Positions 31,773-41,575 of a stretch of DNA of 64,000 nt are shown here, piece by piece (position 1 is the stretch's first letter; each line of letters opens with the position of its first letter). The notes beneath the pieces are model-generated. The model searched no databases and had not been told where the DNA came from. It saw nothing but the letters and a program-made list of their open reading frames with translations. Position numbers and translations under genes: made by a program. Origin of the DNA: Lachnospiraceae bacterium NK4A179 (GTDB lineage: Bacteria; Bacillota; Clostridia; Lachnospirales; Lachnospiraceae); NCBI GenBank assembly GCA_000421045.1, contig ATWC01000007.1, forward strand, positions 1 through 64,000, written 5' to 3'.

Positions 31773-33209
31773 TCATTTACTTATCGCAGTACCGATCACC
31801 GTTTTCAAAAATTCATATACTCTTTCAGATGATAAAATGCTAAGGCGCTCATCGGGAGTATGAACATTCTTCATATCAGGGCCGATGGAAACAGCATCGA
31901 GCCCTTTTATTTTGGAACAAAGCAGCCCGCATTCAAGCCCCGCATGGATGGCTTCAACCTTCGGCTCCTTCTTATACATATCCTTATAGACATCTGTCAT
32001 ATGTTTGCGGAGCGGTGAAACCTGCTCAAACTTCCATCCGGGATAAACTCCGGCCACGGATATTTTTCCGCCTGCCATTTCAGTTATGCATTTCAGTTTC
32101 TTTAAAAGTTCCTCTTTCCTGCTGTCAGTCTCACTTCGTACGGAGAAGCAGGCACTTAAGATACCATTTTCAAACCTTAATACGCCAAGGTTTAATGATG
32201 TGCCGGGAAGCCCGGGCACTCCGTCACTCATTGATATCACACCGTTTGGAAGTGACATGAGAAAATGTGCAGCATCTCCTGCCTTATATAATTCCCTGCA
32301 TTCCTCGTCTATCTTAACCGATATCTTTATATCCGGATCAGGTATCTCATACTCGTTTCTTATAATGCCTTCAAGTGTTTTGGCAGTATCAAGAGCTTTT
32401 TCCTTCAATCCGTACGGAACAGAAACCTTTAGTACACACAACGAAGCTATGGCATTATCCGCGCTTCCGCCCTTTGCCGACACGAAATAGCATCTGCCTT
32501 CAAGCACTTCATCAAGTTCATTCAGAAGACGGCCTGCAAGCATATTTGCATTTGCCCTTCCGAGATTTATCATCTGTCCGGAATGACCGCCCTTTAAACC
32601 TTCGATCGTAAATTCCAGGAAGCTCAGATCACTTGCTTCAGCTTTTTTAAGCGGCACGCTGCAGTCTGCCCTGGCGCCTCCCGCACAGCCCGCAATAAAT
32701 ATGCCTTCATCTTCCGAATCAATATTGATAAGATGTCTTCCTTTCAACAGAGATGCATCAAGACCTGCCGCACCATACATCCCGGTCTCTTCATCTGCAG
32801 TAAAGAGTGCTTCCAGCGCAGGTGCACTCAATTCCTTATCTTCAAGCAACGCAAGGACCATTGCCAGAGCTATGCCGTCATCACCGCCAAGCGTTGTACC
32901 CTTTGCTCCTATCAGATCACCATCGACAAATATCTCCGGTGCTTCTGTTTTCATATCTTTTTGGCAGCCCGGTGCTACAGCTGCAACCATATCCATGTGG
33001 CCCTGCAGTATGAGAGTATCTTCCTGCTCTCTGCCCTGCGATGCAGGCTTTTTGATGATCACATTTCCTGCTTTATCAGTCACGTATTCAAGAGCATTCT
33101 CTTTTGCAAATTGACAGAGATATTTTCTGATACCTTCAAGATTACCGGAGCCTCTCGGTATCTGCGTTATCTTTTCAAAAAAATAAAAAAGTCTGTTATC
33201 CTTATCCAT
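31773..33209 (-). CDS. pepD: Aminoacyl-histidine dipeptidase (M20 family)
   Basis: The start MDKDNRL at 33209 follows GGAGG, giving 478 residues. Metal-binding motifs of the M20 PepD group are visible: LQGHMDMVA, LGGDDGIALA, ALFTADEETGM and INIDSEDEG. The C-terminal catalytic half ends with AIHAGLECG and SIGPDMKNVHTPDERL. Cytosolic; it hydrolyses Xaa-His and other dipeptides. Confidence 0.96.
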   Translation of the reverse strand: MDKDNRLFYFFEKITQIPRGSGNLEGIRKYLCQFAKENALEYVTDKAGNVIIKKPASQGREQEDTLILQGHMDMVAAVAPGCQKDMKTEAPEIFVDGDLIGAKGTTLGGDDGIALAMVLALLEDKELSAPALEALFTADEETGMYGAAGLDASLLKGRHLINIDSEDEGIFIAGCAGGARADCSVPLKKAEASDLSFLEFTIEGLKGGHSGQMINLGRANANMLAGRLLNELDEVLEGRCYFVSAKGGSADNAIASLCVLKVSVPYGLKEKALDTAKTLEGIIRNEYEIPDPDIKISVKIDEECRELYKAGDAAHFLMSLPNGVISMSDGVPGLPGTSLNLGVLRFENGILSACFSVRSETDSRKEELLKKLKCITEMAGGKISVAGVYPGWKFEQVSPLRKHMTDVYKDMYKKEPKVEAIHAGLECGLLCSKIKGLDAVSIGPDMKNVHTPDERLSILSSERVYEFLKTVIGTAISK

Positions 33210-33224
33210 AAATACCTCCAAATA

Positions 33225-34139
33225 TCATCCCGCAAGCAGCATCGCCGCAAACATAAGTGCACAGCCTGCCAGTTCCGGTCCCGATATGGTTTCATGAAGA
33301 ATTATAAATCCACCTATAAGTGAAAAAACGGATTCCATGCTCATTGCGATAGCTGCAGGTTCAGGTTCCGCAAGTCTTTCACCGATAGTCTGAAGCGTAT
33401 AAGCCACTCCGCTCGAAAGCAGTCCCGTATAAAGAAGCGGAACAAGCGCTCCCGAAAAAGCGTTAACAGTGAGCTGTTCTGTCATAAACGCAGGTACGAG
33501 TGTAAGTGTTGCCGTCACCAGAAACTCTATACATGTTATCTCAAGCGGATCACACTGTTTGGCAGTTTTATCAAGCACAAGGATCTGCACCGTAAACATG
33601 AACGCGCAGCCAATGAGCAGAAGTGTTCCTGTACTCATTGAAAATCCTGTTCTGTACATACCGCTTATAAGATAAAGTGCCACAGCACCTGTCGCAACCG
33701 CTATCCACGATCCGGGCTTTATCTTCTTATGAAACACAAAGGCTCTTACAACAGGTACCAGTACTATATACATGGCGGTGATAAAACCTGCCTTGCCGGC
33801 CTCTTCTGTTATAAGCGCCACCTGCTGCAGATTGGTCGCAACACAGAGAGCTGTGCCTGCTACGATGCCCCCAAACAGCAATGAATGTTTTTGATCCTTA
33901 GCAGAGCCTGATGTTTTTACTTTCCCGGACATGCGTCTTATGATGATAAACGGAAGCAGCACTGCCGCGCCCATATACATCCTTATCGCTCCGAAAAAAA
34001 ACGGCCCCATATGGTCCATCCCGTCACGCTGTGCCGCAAATGCAAATCCCCATATCACTGCAGCACCCAGAAGCACAATGCATCCCTTGATATTATTTTT
34101 TTTCTGCTCTTTCTTTTTTTCGTCAGACATACGAGACAT
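33225..34139 (-). CDS. EamA/DMT-family permease
   Basis: The 304-residue protein has ten predicted membrane helices in two similar halves, with the EamA signatures GFAFAAQRDGMDHMGPF, ALYLISG and the C-terminal EPVFAxx-like MESVFSLIGG. Substrate unknown, probably an amino acid or metabolite exporter. A lysine-rich N-terminus precedes helix 1. Confidence 0.9.
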   Translation of the reverse strand: MSRMSDEKKKEQKKNNIKGCIVLLGAAVIWGFAFAAQRDGMDHMGPFFFGAIRMYMGAAVLLPFIIIRRMSGKVKTSGSAKDQKHSLLFGGIVAGTALCVATNLQQVALITEEAGKAGFITAMYIVLVPVVRAFVFHKKIKPGSWIAVATGAVALYLISGMYRTGFSMSTGTLLLIGCAFMFTVQILVLDKTAKQCDPLEITCIEFLVTATLTLVPAFMTEQLTVNAFSGALVPLLYTGLLSSGVAYTLQTIGERLAEPEPAAIAMSMESVFSLIGGFIILHETISGPELAGCALMFAAMLLAG

Positions 34140-34214
34140 ATTATAGCAGATGGTATATAGTTATCTATAGTTTAATTATCTGAATATTACGCTTTAAAAT
34201 CCGGAGCTTCTATA

Positions 34215-35393
34215 ATGAAATACAATGAGAAAGAAGAAAGAAAAGAAAGAAGAGAAAAAAAGAAAAAGAAAAAACAGCAGAAGAAAGAAAACAGACATTT
34301 TATACGCCATACTGTTTTCTCTCTTATTACCGTGTTGATCCTTAACATTGCCGGATCATTTCCCGGATTCTGTGACTTCTATACAGATCACATATATGTA
34401 TATCCCGCGGCTGCTCTTGGCTTTATCACTTCATTGGTTCCGTTTGCCATAGGTGAGATCGTCATGTACATACTGGCTCTTTCGGTACTCTGCACTGCGA
34501 TCACTCTTGTGCTTTTCATATTTCTGCACCGTCATGAGAGCTTCAGGCATCACACTTCCAACAGCCTTAAGTCACTTGTACGTACTGCGGTCAATTTCCT
34601 TTTTACATATACGTTATTCTGGACCATCCCTATACGCGGCACACATTTGGGTCATGACATACCGTCATCAGCTGTTTATGAAACAGCTGATATACTTGAG
34701 CTCCGGAATTATCTCGCCGCTAAGACAAATGCAGCTTCGCGTACAGTTCCACGCAATGAGAAAGGCAGCTTAATACTTGAAGATGCAGACACAATGAACA
34801 GGCATGCCGCAGAAGGTATGAAAAAATATTCATACTATTACACAAGGCTTGATCATTACTGCCCTCCTATAAAAAATGCCATCTGTTCCGACGTGCTCGA
34901 CTGGATGGATATAGGAGGATACACTTATCCATACACCATGGAAATGACGCAAAACAAATACTGTTCCAGGCTTTATCAGCCGCTTTTATATGCGCATGAG
35001 CTGTGCCATCATTTAGGCTACTACAAAGAAAGCGAAGCCAACTTCTTAAGCTGCATAGGCTGTGCCGCAAGTGATGATCCCATCGTAAGCTACTATGCAT
35101 ATTTTGAAATGTATTACTATCTGGATAAGGCCTACCGCACATCCATACCGGATGAAACATTAAGAGGCGATATGACAGCTCTTGATGATCAGGTATGGAT
35201 CGACATAAGAGAAAGTCAGGAAGAAGCCGCAAAACTATATGCATCTGAGTATCACCCGCTTGAACGCTTTAAGCCGGAAGCAGAAAAAGCCGCCACAACC
35301 GGATGGTCAACCCAGGGAAAAATACTGGGAGCCTACAGTTATGACGGCGTTATAAATCTTCTTATGCGATTCTATGGATACGAAGGCAAGTGA
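34215..35393 (+). CDS. DUF3810 membrane protein with zinc-peptidase-like motif
   Basis: This 392-residue protein has a strikingly basic first 30 residues (mostly Lys, Glu and Arg) and three membrane segments (about 34-52, 60-100 and 120-140). An extracytoplasmic domain follows containing LLYAHELCHHLGYYKESEAN. HELxHxxG and a downstream Glu resemble a metalloprotease site. The family's activity is unproven. A Shine-Dalgarno GGAG lies eight bases before the ATG. Confidence 0.8.
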   Translation: MKYNEKEERKERREKKKKKKQQKKENRHFIRHTVFSLITVLILNIAGSFPGFCDFYTDHIYVYPAAALGFITSLVPFAIGEIVMYILALSVLCTAITLVLFIFLHRHESFRHHTSNSLKSLVRTAVNFLFTYTLFWTIPIRGTHLGHDIPSSAVYETADILELRNYLAAKTNAASRTVPRNEKGSLILEDADTMNRHAAEGMKKYSYYYTRLDHYCPPIKNAICSDVLDWMDIGGYTYPYTMEMTQNKYCSRLYQPLLYAHELCHHLGYYKESEANFLSCIGCAASDDPIVSYYAYFEMYYYLDKAYRTSIPDETLRGDMTALDDQVWIDIRESQEEAAKLYASEYHPLERFKPEAEKAATTGWSTQGKILGAYSYDGVINLLMRFYGYEGK

Positions 35394-35395
35394 TC

Positions 35396-36649
35396 TCAGT
35401 CGATCTTCTTGGGATTCTTCGAGAAGGTCTTGAAGATCCTTCTGACATCATCCATTTCAATAGTGCTGCCTTCTTTTTTACCAAGACCTTTGACAAGTAT
35501 CGGCATGTATTTTTCTGTTATCTTCTTTGCCTGTCCGGTCACAGTAGCTTTTATGCTTTCCAGATCATCGGGTTTGATATCTCCCCTTTCTATCCTTGAG
35601 CAGACAAATATCGCAGCCTCACCTGTAATGAATGTAAAGAAGCCGGCTACGATCGCATTGAGCACCGCTGCTGCCGCATTGATGCCGGGAACAGCCTTAA
35701 GCGCATTAAGCACTGTACGCGCTGCAAAAGTTACCACGGAAGCATCTATGATCGCAGTAACAAGCACATCAGATTCCACATGATAAATCTTTGTCACCGA
35801 CTTGACCATCGCTGTCTGCAGAGGAGTAAGTACAGTGGCATCCGGGAATGGAATAGGCACGGCACCTACTGTTGCCCCCGCACACGAAGCAATGGCAACA
35901 GTTACATTGGCCTGCTTCATATGAGAATCTTCAATGCCTCTCCTTATATTCTCCCGACCGTTACGTCTCGCCTCAGGAATCACTTCATTGGTCATAGTGA
36001 TAAGACGGTCTATTCCGGAAATGCCTATCATATCATTATTTGCAGTCATGAAAGGCTGAGAATTGACCGATACAACACCGGCAATCTTTATCCTGCCCTT
36101 GGGATCATATTTTCTGAAAGTTTCTTCGACGGTTCTTTCATTCTCCGCATTCTGATATTCGGAACCGAAAGCTTTGGTAAGAACTATAAAGACAGGCGCA
36201 TTGGGGAAATGCTTATAAACCGATGCAACCTGATCGACATTTTCTTTAAACAAACGGTACGCATTTGAATCAACGCAATACCATATCACATCAATAGAAC
36301 TGTTTCTATCCTCCGTCTTGATAAGATTCTCCATATATTTCTTAACCTGACGAAGTGACTTGAGCTGTCTTGTAAAACCAAGTTCAAGTCCCATGGTATC
36401 TATAACACGGTAGTTGAGCGCAGCATTCTCGGACACTCTTATATCGGGAGTGTTGCCACCGCTGAACGTGCTGTTTGATGCCATTCTGGTATCAAACACG
36501 GTATTCACAAGTGTTGTTTTTCCCGCGCCGGAACTGCCTATAAGAAGGATAGTCGACATGGGTTCTTTTTCTGCAGGAGGCATTTTCTCAATATTATCTG
36601 CAATTTCCATATTATGGAGCTCTTCTTCCATGATCTTATCTGTATCCAT
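35396..36649 (-). CDS. Dynamin/Era-like GTPase with DUF697 membrane domain
   Basis: The 417-residue protein has G1 GSSGAGKTTL, a Thr in the switch region, G3 DTMGLE and G4 LTKAF, where most GTPases have NKxD. A glycine- and alanine-rich hydrophobic C-terminal region (about 240-360) matches the DUF697 type seen in YcjF-like proteins. It probably acts at the membrane. The gene is followed in reverse by a small membrane protein gene at 36665-36844, 15 bases upstream, so they form an operon. Confidence 0.8.
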   Translation of the reverse strand: MDTDKIMEEELHNMEIADNIEKMPPAEKEPMSTILLIGSSGAGKTTLVNTVFDTRMASNSTFSGGNTPDIRVSENAALNYRVIDTMGLELGFTRQLKSLRQVKKYMENLIKTEDRNSSIDVIWYCVDSNAYRLFKENVDQVASVYKHFPNAPVFIVLTKAFGSEYQNAENERTVEETFRKYDPKGRIKIAGVVSVNSQPFMTANNDMIGISGIDRLITMTNEVIPEARRNGRENIRRGIEDSHMKQANVTVAIASCAGATVGAVPIPFPDATVLTPLQTAMVKSVTKIYHVESDVLVTAIIDASVVTFAARTVLNALKAVPGINAAAAVLNAIVAGFFTFITGEAAIFVCSRIERGDIKPDDLESIKATVTGQAKKITEKYMPILVKGLGKKEGSTIEMDDVRRIFKTFSKNPKKID

Positions 36650-36664
36650 TGTATCTCCCCCACC

Positions 36665-36844
36665 TTATTTTTTTCTGGAACCTATGATCCCGCCTGTCAG
36701 GGCAGCGCCTCCGCCTACAGTGAGCAGTATCTCATCAACAAACGGTATAAAATCAGGTAAGAAGTAATCAACCACACCACCGATCAGGAGTATCACTCCC
36801 AATGTGATCAGCTTCTTGCTCTTGTTATCGTTATCGTTTTCCAT
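36665..36844 (-). CDS. Small two-segment membrane protein, 59 residues
   Basis: Reading the reverse strand from the ATG at 36844 gives MENDNDNKSKKLITLGVILL and continues to a stop at 36665. A charged head is followed by a hydrophobic helix, a DYFLPDFIPFVDE turn and a glycine-rich second helix ending in Lys-Lys. AAGGAGG lies nine bases before the start, strong support that it is real. The DFIPxxDE turn recalls DUF1232/YkvA proteins, but it is too short to be sure. It immediately precedes the DUF697 GTPase gene. Confidence 0.75.
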   Translation of the reverse strand: MENDNDNKSKKLITLGVILLIGGVVDYFLPDFIPFVDEILLTVGGGAALTGGIIGSRKK

Positions 36845-36866
36845 GAACGAAATCCTCCTTAAATTT

Positions 36867-37703
36867 TTATTCCGTTGTATCCTTCCTCAATTCCCAGAAT
36901 GCAACCGCACTTGCTGCTGCCGCATTCAAAGAATCAACACCATTATACATTGGAATGATGACCTTGTGATCCGCTCTTTCTATCACATCCGTCGGAAGCC
37001 CGTTGCCTTCATTCCCTATCATTATAGCAAGTTTATCCGTTTCCTTAAGGGAATTCGAAGCAAGCGAAATGGCATCATCGGCAAGCGCCATTGCAACGGT
37101 TTTAAAACCAAGTTCATGCAGCGTATCATTAATATCTGCCGCCTTATCTATATAGGTCCACGGTATCTGAAAAGCCGTTCCCATACTGACGCGCAACGCC
37201 CTGCGTTCAAGAGGATCACTGCAGCTGAACGAAAGCAGCACAGCTTCGATCCCAAGAGCTGCCGCACTTCTTATCACCGCACCTATATTTGTGGGATTGA
37301 CCACATCCACAATAACCGCGATCCTCGAAGCATGTGCGCATACAGTCTGCACTTCAGGCAGGATCGGTCTTCTCATCGCACACAGCATACCACCGGTTAA
37401 ATTATACCCTGTGATCCCCCGCAGGTCTTTTTCCGGAGAAACATATACCGGTACATCGTGATCATGCGCAGATAAAAACATTTCTTCCGCTTCTGCAAGC
37501 CGCTCTTTTGCTATAAGAAAAGACAGCGGTTCCATACCTGCATCAAGCGCCCTGCTGATAACCTTACCGCTCTCTGCAATAAACACGCCACGTTCCGGCT
37601 CGTAATAATGCCTGAGCTGTGCTTCATTGAAGTCCTGATACAGCGAAATATCCTGTTTACTGAATTCAGTAACGTACGTACGCACAGCCGCCCTTCTCAT
37701 CAT
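36867..37703 (-). CDS. SpoU/TrmH-family RNA 2'-O-methyltransferase
   Basis: The SPOUT-class enzyme has motif 1 NPTNIGAVIRSA, motif 2 IGNEGNGLP and motif 3 IPMYNGVDSLNAAAASAVAFWE, so it should methylate a ribose in tRNA or rRNA. The ATG-ATG at 37703 gives 278 residues; a GTG at 37685 with AAGG before it is an alternative. Either start lies inside the end of the 78-residue gene at 37666-37902. The open frame extends further upstream, but that part is not family-like. Confidence 0.88.
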   Translation of the reverse strand: MMRRAAVRTYVTEFSKQDISLYQDFNEAQLRHYYEPERGVFIAESGKVISRALDAGMEPLSFLIAKERLAEAEEMFLSAHDHDVPVYVSPEKDLRGITGYNLTGGMLCAMRRPILPEVQTVCAHASRIAVIVDVVNPTNIGAVIRSAAALGIEAVLLSFSCSDPLERRALRVSMGTAFQIPWTYIDKAADINDTLHELGFKTVAMALADDAISLASNSLKETDKLAIMIGNEGNGLPTDVIERADHKVIIPMYNGVDSLNAAAASAVAFWELRKDTTE

Positions 37704-37902
37704 CGCCGTAACCGCTCTCATAGTTAGCCTTGAATGCGACATTGATCTCACGCAGTTCTTTTCTGCCTTCAATATAGTCGTCATACATATCTATGATCCC
37801 TACCGCACATCCGTCACAGCCGCCATAGACATTTCCGATCGATTCATTTACGATCTGTTCACGTTCTTCTCTGGTCGTATCTTTTATAAGTATTGATTTC
37901 AT
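37666..37902 (-). CDS. Small cysteine-containing protein of unknown function, 78 residues
   Basis: It starts MKSILIKDTTREEREQIV and contains GGCDGCAVG (a CxxC pair), a DMYDDYIEGRKELREIN segment and a final Cys. I have a general impression of similar small proteins in Clostridia but can give no function; the CxxC could bind a metal. It begins four bases after the LMW-PTP stop and its end overlaps the methyltransferase start by up to 38 bases, so the three are likely translated in tandem. Confidence 0.7.
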   Translation of the reverse strand: MKSILIKDTTREEREQIVNESIGNVYGGCDGCAVGIIDMYDDYIEGRKELREINVAFKANYESGYGDDEKGGCAYVRY

Positions 37903-37906
37903 AATA

Positions 37907-38356
37907 TTAATATCCTATCTTCTCCAACAAAGCTTCGCAACCTCGGGTTATCTGCCTGTAGACTCCCGGAAAATCTCCCGTGTACCACGGATCATCGATA
38001 TCCTCCGGCTTTCCTGTAAAGTCCATAAGCAGATGCACCTTGCCTTCCGGATCTCCACCAAGGATTCCCATCATATAACGCAGATTCAGATTTTCCATTC
38101 CTATGATATAATCCCAGCGGTCATAATCCTCTTTCGTCATCTTCCTGGCCCGCTTCCCCTCGCAGGATATCCCATGGCTTGCCAGTTCCTTCTTCGCAGG
38201 CGGATACACCGGATTTCCTATCTCTTCCGAAGTATGCGCTGCGGACTCGATCACGAACTTATCCGCAATTCCTCTGTCTATAACCATTTTCTTCATAATA
38301 AACTCTGCCATAGGGGAACGGCATATGTTGCCCCAGCAGACGAATAATACCCGCAC
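37907..38356 (-). CDS. Low-molecular-weight protein-tyrosine phosphatase, with rebuilt 5' end
   Basis: P-loop FVCWGNICRSPMAEF has the C-x5-R catalytic signature, and DPWYTGDF near the C-terminus carries the general-acid Asp. A GTG at 38356 with AAGGGA four bases before it gives 149 residues, the family's usual length, starting VRVLFVCWGN. The frame is open to 38422 with a 22-residue non-family extension. A fragment encoding the expected native start, MIKILFVCWG, survives at 43353-43384. So the present start appears to have been supplied by an integrated element. Confidence 0.88.
   Translation of the reverse strand: MRVLFVCWGNICRSPMAEFIMKKMVIDRGIADKFVIESAAHTSEEIGNPVYPPAKKELASHGISCEGKRARKMTKEDYDRWDYIIGMENLNLRYMMGILGGDPEGKVHLLMDFTGKPEDIDDPWYTGDFPGVYRQITRGCEALLEKIGY
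38328..38344. repeat. Attachment-site core, copy A (inside the LMW-PTP gene)
   Basis: TTGCCCCAGCAGACGAA lies in codons for F-V-C-W-G-N of the phosphatase P-loop. The identical 17 bases occur at 43353-43369, and a copy with two differences at 62052-62068. Beyond the core the sequences of A and B diverge on both sides, as expected for attL and attR. Confidence 0.7.
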
Positions 38357-38575
38357 TTGGTCCCTTGGGGACGGGGTTAGAGGTTCATTTTCGCAAATCA
38401 TATTGCATTTTCCTTTCATCATCAGGGCTTAGACACCTTTTTTATTTTCATTTGCCGGCATAAGATCCGTCAATTCATAGTTGACATGAGTGTTGGTGTT
38501 AAGCGCAACTCCTATCTCCGAATGTCCAATCCATTATACACTTTGCTCGATGTTATATGTATCTCACATACTCTA

Positions 38576-41554
38576 TCACCATTCCTGTATATCCACTCCA
38601 GAACCAAACGTCATCTCCAGAAGCTCTGCGGCAATCTCTTTACTGCATACCCTCATAAGATTATCTTCAGCATCTTCCTTAGACAACAGATTCACGCTTC
38701 CATACCAGACAATCTCATTATCAATCACGGCATAATGTTCACAAAACTCTTCCACAAGCCTGATTTCAAAGCCTGCTTTACGAAGCCTCTCCATAAGTTC
38801 CATCCTGACATCATCCCTGCCATATTTATAAGCGTCTGGATGCCAGGTAACAATTGTAACCCTTACACCTAGTTTCTGCCGGTTGTCAAGAACGGAGATG
38901 ATACGGTTTACTTTTTGATTGTTAAGTCTTGGGCTCGAAACAATTACTGTCCTCTTTGCTTCTTCAAGATCTCTCCAATAGGTATCTGCATAGTTTTCTA
39001 TGTCATAGATAGCATTTGCCTTCTGCTTCTCGCCATCCATATTAACACAGAGTTCATATCCGATCTTTTTATATGCCTTCAATCTTGCAGCATACATTTT
39101 ATCGAACTTTGGAATATGGCTGTCCACATAGTCGTAGACGATAACATTTTCTTTACCATCATAATCTCTGTTCAGACGGCCCACATACTGTTCCACGACA
39201 TTTTCACCTGAAACCGGCGTTGCCATAAACAGCGTATCAAGTCTCGGGAAGTCAAATCCCTCTCCAAGTAAAGACCCCGTTCCCACAAGGATCAGGCTAT
39301 CAGAATCATCCACGTTGTTCAGTTCCTCTACCTGCGCCCTGCGAGCTTTCGTACCATTTGCCCCCGTCAAAAGGATCAGCCTGTCAGCATATGCTTTAAG
39401 TCCCTCAGATAGCTTCTTTGCATGATCAACATATTTTGTCAGCACAACCGGTGTTCTTCCTGCCCGAACACAAGCCACAACATCTTTTATGATCTGATCA
39501 TCACGAACATCGTTATTTCTGATCAGTTCAAAAGCATCATTGCCATATGGTGTTTTTGACAGACGGTGTGGTTTCACAGTCCTTGTAAATCGAGGGTATA
39601 CCAGATGATCTATATTCTGTTCTTCTGCTCTATCCTTCGCCGTAAATCGGTACCTGATAGGTCCAAGCAGAAACTCATTGATCTTTTCTTTGCCATCTCC
39701 ACGCTTTGGTGTTGCTGTTACACCGTACACGTACTTGGCTTTTATCTCCTGAAGCACTTCTATTGCACTGTCTGAAGCTGCGTGATGGCATTCATCAAAA
39801 TACACCTGAGAATATTCCTTAAGCATCGGATGGAATCCGTCCTTTTTCCTAAGGGAACGTATCATTGCTACATCCACTATCCCGGTCAACGTATCATGTG
39901 CTCCCTGAAGGTTCCCTATCAAAGTTTTTCTTTTTCTTGTTCTTCCGGTCTTTGTCTGATATTCCGGTAGTTCTTCATCAATTTCGAGAAACTCGTCCAA
40001 ACGTTTAATCCACTGGTTCATCAAATCCGCCCTGTCGACAAGGATCAGCGTGCTTACACCTCTTTTTGCTATCATATCGCAGCAGACCACAGTCTTTCCA
40101 AATGCTGTAGCAGCATGTAATATGCCCACGTCATTTTCAAGCATAGTATCCACAGCAGGAATCTGGGAATCCCTGAGTTCTCCCTTGAATGAAATGTTTA
40201 ACTTCCGACCTTCAGTCCTCCTATCTTCAATCTTAAATTCGATACCTGCTTTATCAAACTCCTTTAAGATTCTCTCTCGAAGTCCGCGGGGCAGAACAAT
40301 ATATTTGCCTTCATCCCTTCCAAGATAAATAAACCTGGATTCGTCGTAATTTGGCATATCCATAGCCTGATTCTGAAAATACTGCTTGTTGGAAAATGTT
40401 GCCATACGGCGAAGCTGTCTCTTTGCTTTATTCGTCATCCCTGTGGAATCAATGTATATGTGATCAGACAGCACGATATGTACCACCCCCTTCACACTTC
40501 CGGCTTCAATCTCAGAATTCTTATCCCAAGGAGTCTCATTACCATCATTCTCATCGGTAGTGCCTGAGCCGTACCACAATGAAAGATAGTCTTCTATCTC
40601 CTGTCTGGCTAGGCGTTTTGTCCCTGCAAGAAGTTTTAACTGATCTTCATATGCATTCCAGTTTTCATCAACAAAGGCACTATTCCCTGACTTTAATGCC
40701 ATCCCTTGAAGAGGAAGAGCAATTACATTTCCGAGTCCGCCTGTGGGGAGAGCATCCTGTGTCGGTATCATTCGATCATAGTATTTGAACGACTTCAGAT
40801 TGACAAATTCAGCACCTTTCTCAAGCAAAGCAAAACCAAATCTTCTAGCCAGCCTTGCTGGGATCATTTCTTTGAAGAATATCCATAAATGTGCACCTCG
40901 TCCTGACCTCGACCGCTCTACGACCACATCCACATTCAGGTTTTTACAAATGTGTCGCAATGCATTTATCTCATCCTTCCAACTGTCATCTACATTTGCA
41001 TAGTCGTCCTGCTCTGCACCTTTTGCATGGTTATCAAAATCAAATACCAGCAACTGACAAAGATTATTCTCAAGCATCGGATATATCGCCACGACATCAT
41101 TTCCGTTAGGATCCTCTCCCTTCATATGAGCCTTTATAAGAGGCAACGTAACCGGCTTATACGCCCTAAGTTCACAGTCCTTACACCGAACACTATCCTT
41201 TTTCTGTATATGACAGTTTCTATCCCAACGATTAAAGCACTGTGTATAATATCCGTTTTTCCCGGTCTTTGGATTTGTATATCGAAGATCGTACACATCC
41301 TTCCTGCCGCGGCAGAACATCATAAAGAAATCGCTCGCAACCTTATCGGTAACATCAAATATCCTTATACGTGCTCCTTGATCGGGATCATATCGTTCTG
41401 ATGCAGTTTCATCGCTACCAGCCACAATATCAGCATATGAAATACCGACTTCATCCATACGCTGCTTCAGAAGTCGATTTTCATCCGTAAGCGCCTGTAT
41501 CTTGGATTGCAATTGTTCAATTATATCTGAATGTAGCTGCACAGGTTCATTCAT
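38576..41554 (-). CDS. TOTE-type conflict protein: archaeo-eukaryotic primase, SF2 helicase, PLD-like nuclease
   Basis: Residue numbers count from a GTG at 41563; the ATG at 41554 is the other start and loses three residues. An N-terminal coiled coil (10-38) is followed by four cysteines (109, 117, 127 and 130) likely to bind zinc. The primase domain has VFDFDNH (Asp175, Asp177) and GRGAHLWIFF (His225). The SF2 helicase has AFGKT at 487-491, FDECHHAAS at 590, VTATPKRGDG and QYVGRLNRD. The C-terminal PLD-like domain has HYAVID (His943) and YGSVN, without the usual Lys. Family knowledge: TOTE proteins are predicted nucleic-acid-targeting immunity factors. It follows the AlbA gene by about 20 bases. 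Confidence 0.88.
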   Translation of the reverse strand: MNEPVQLHSDIIEQLQSKIQALTDENRLLKQRMDEVGISYADIVAGSDETASERYDPDQGARIRIFDVTDKVASDFFMMFCRGRKDVYDLRYTNPKTGKNGYYTQCFNRWDRNCHIQKKDSVRCKDCELRAYKPVTLPLIKAHMKGEDPNGNDVVAIYPMLENNLCQLLVFDFDNHAKGAEQDDYANVDDSWKDEINALRHICKNLNVDVVVERSRSGRGAHLWIFFKEMIPARLARRFGFALLEKGAEFVNLKSFKYYDRMIPTQDALPTGGLGNVIALPLQGMALKSGNSAFVDENWNAYEDQLKLLAGTKRLARQEIEDYLSLWYGSGTTDENDGNETPWDKNSEIEAGSVKGVVHIVLSDHIYIDSTGMTNKAKRQLRRMATFSNKQYFQNQAMDMPNYDESRFIYLGRDEGKYIVLPRGLRERILKEFDKAGIEFKIEDRRTEGRKLNISFKGELRDSQIPAVDTMLENDVGILHAATAFGKTVVCCDMIAKRGVSTLILVDRADLMNQWIKRLDEFLEIDEELPEYQTKTGRTRKRKTLIGNLQGAHDTLTGIVDVAMIRSLRKKDGFHPMLKEYSQVYFDECHHAASDSAIEVLQEIKAKYVYGVTATPKRGDGKEKINEFLLGPIRYRFTAKDRAEEQNIDHLVYPRFTRTVKPHRLSKTPYGNDAFELIRNNDVRDDQIIKDVVACVRAGRTPVVLTKYVDHAKKLSEGLKAYADRLILLTGANGTKARRAQVEELNNVDDSDSLILVGTGSLLGEGFDFPRLDTLFMATPVSGENVVEQYVGRLNRDYDGKENVIVYDYVDSHIPKFDKMYAARLKAYKKIGYELCVNMDGEKQKANAIYDIENYADTYWRDLEEAKRTVIVSSPRLNNQKVNRIISVLDNRQKLGVRVTIVTWHPDAYKYGRDDVRMELMERLRKAGFEIRLVEEFCEHYAVIDNEIVWYGSVNLLSKEDAEDNLMRVCSKEIAAELLEMTFGSGVDIQEW

Positions 41555-41575
41555 AACTATCACACTTCCTGAATT

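Noticed and set aside
32733-33323. Plus-strand frame of 196 residues opposite pepD
   Set aside because: The opposite strand encodes a complete M20 peptidase with all metal motifs; this frame is an antisense shadow.
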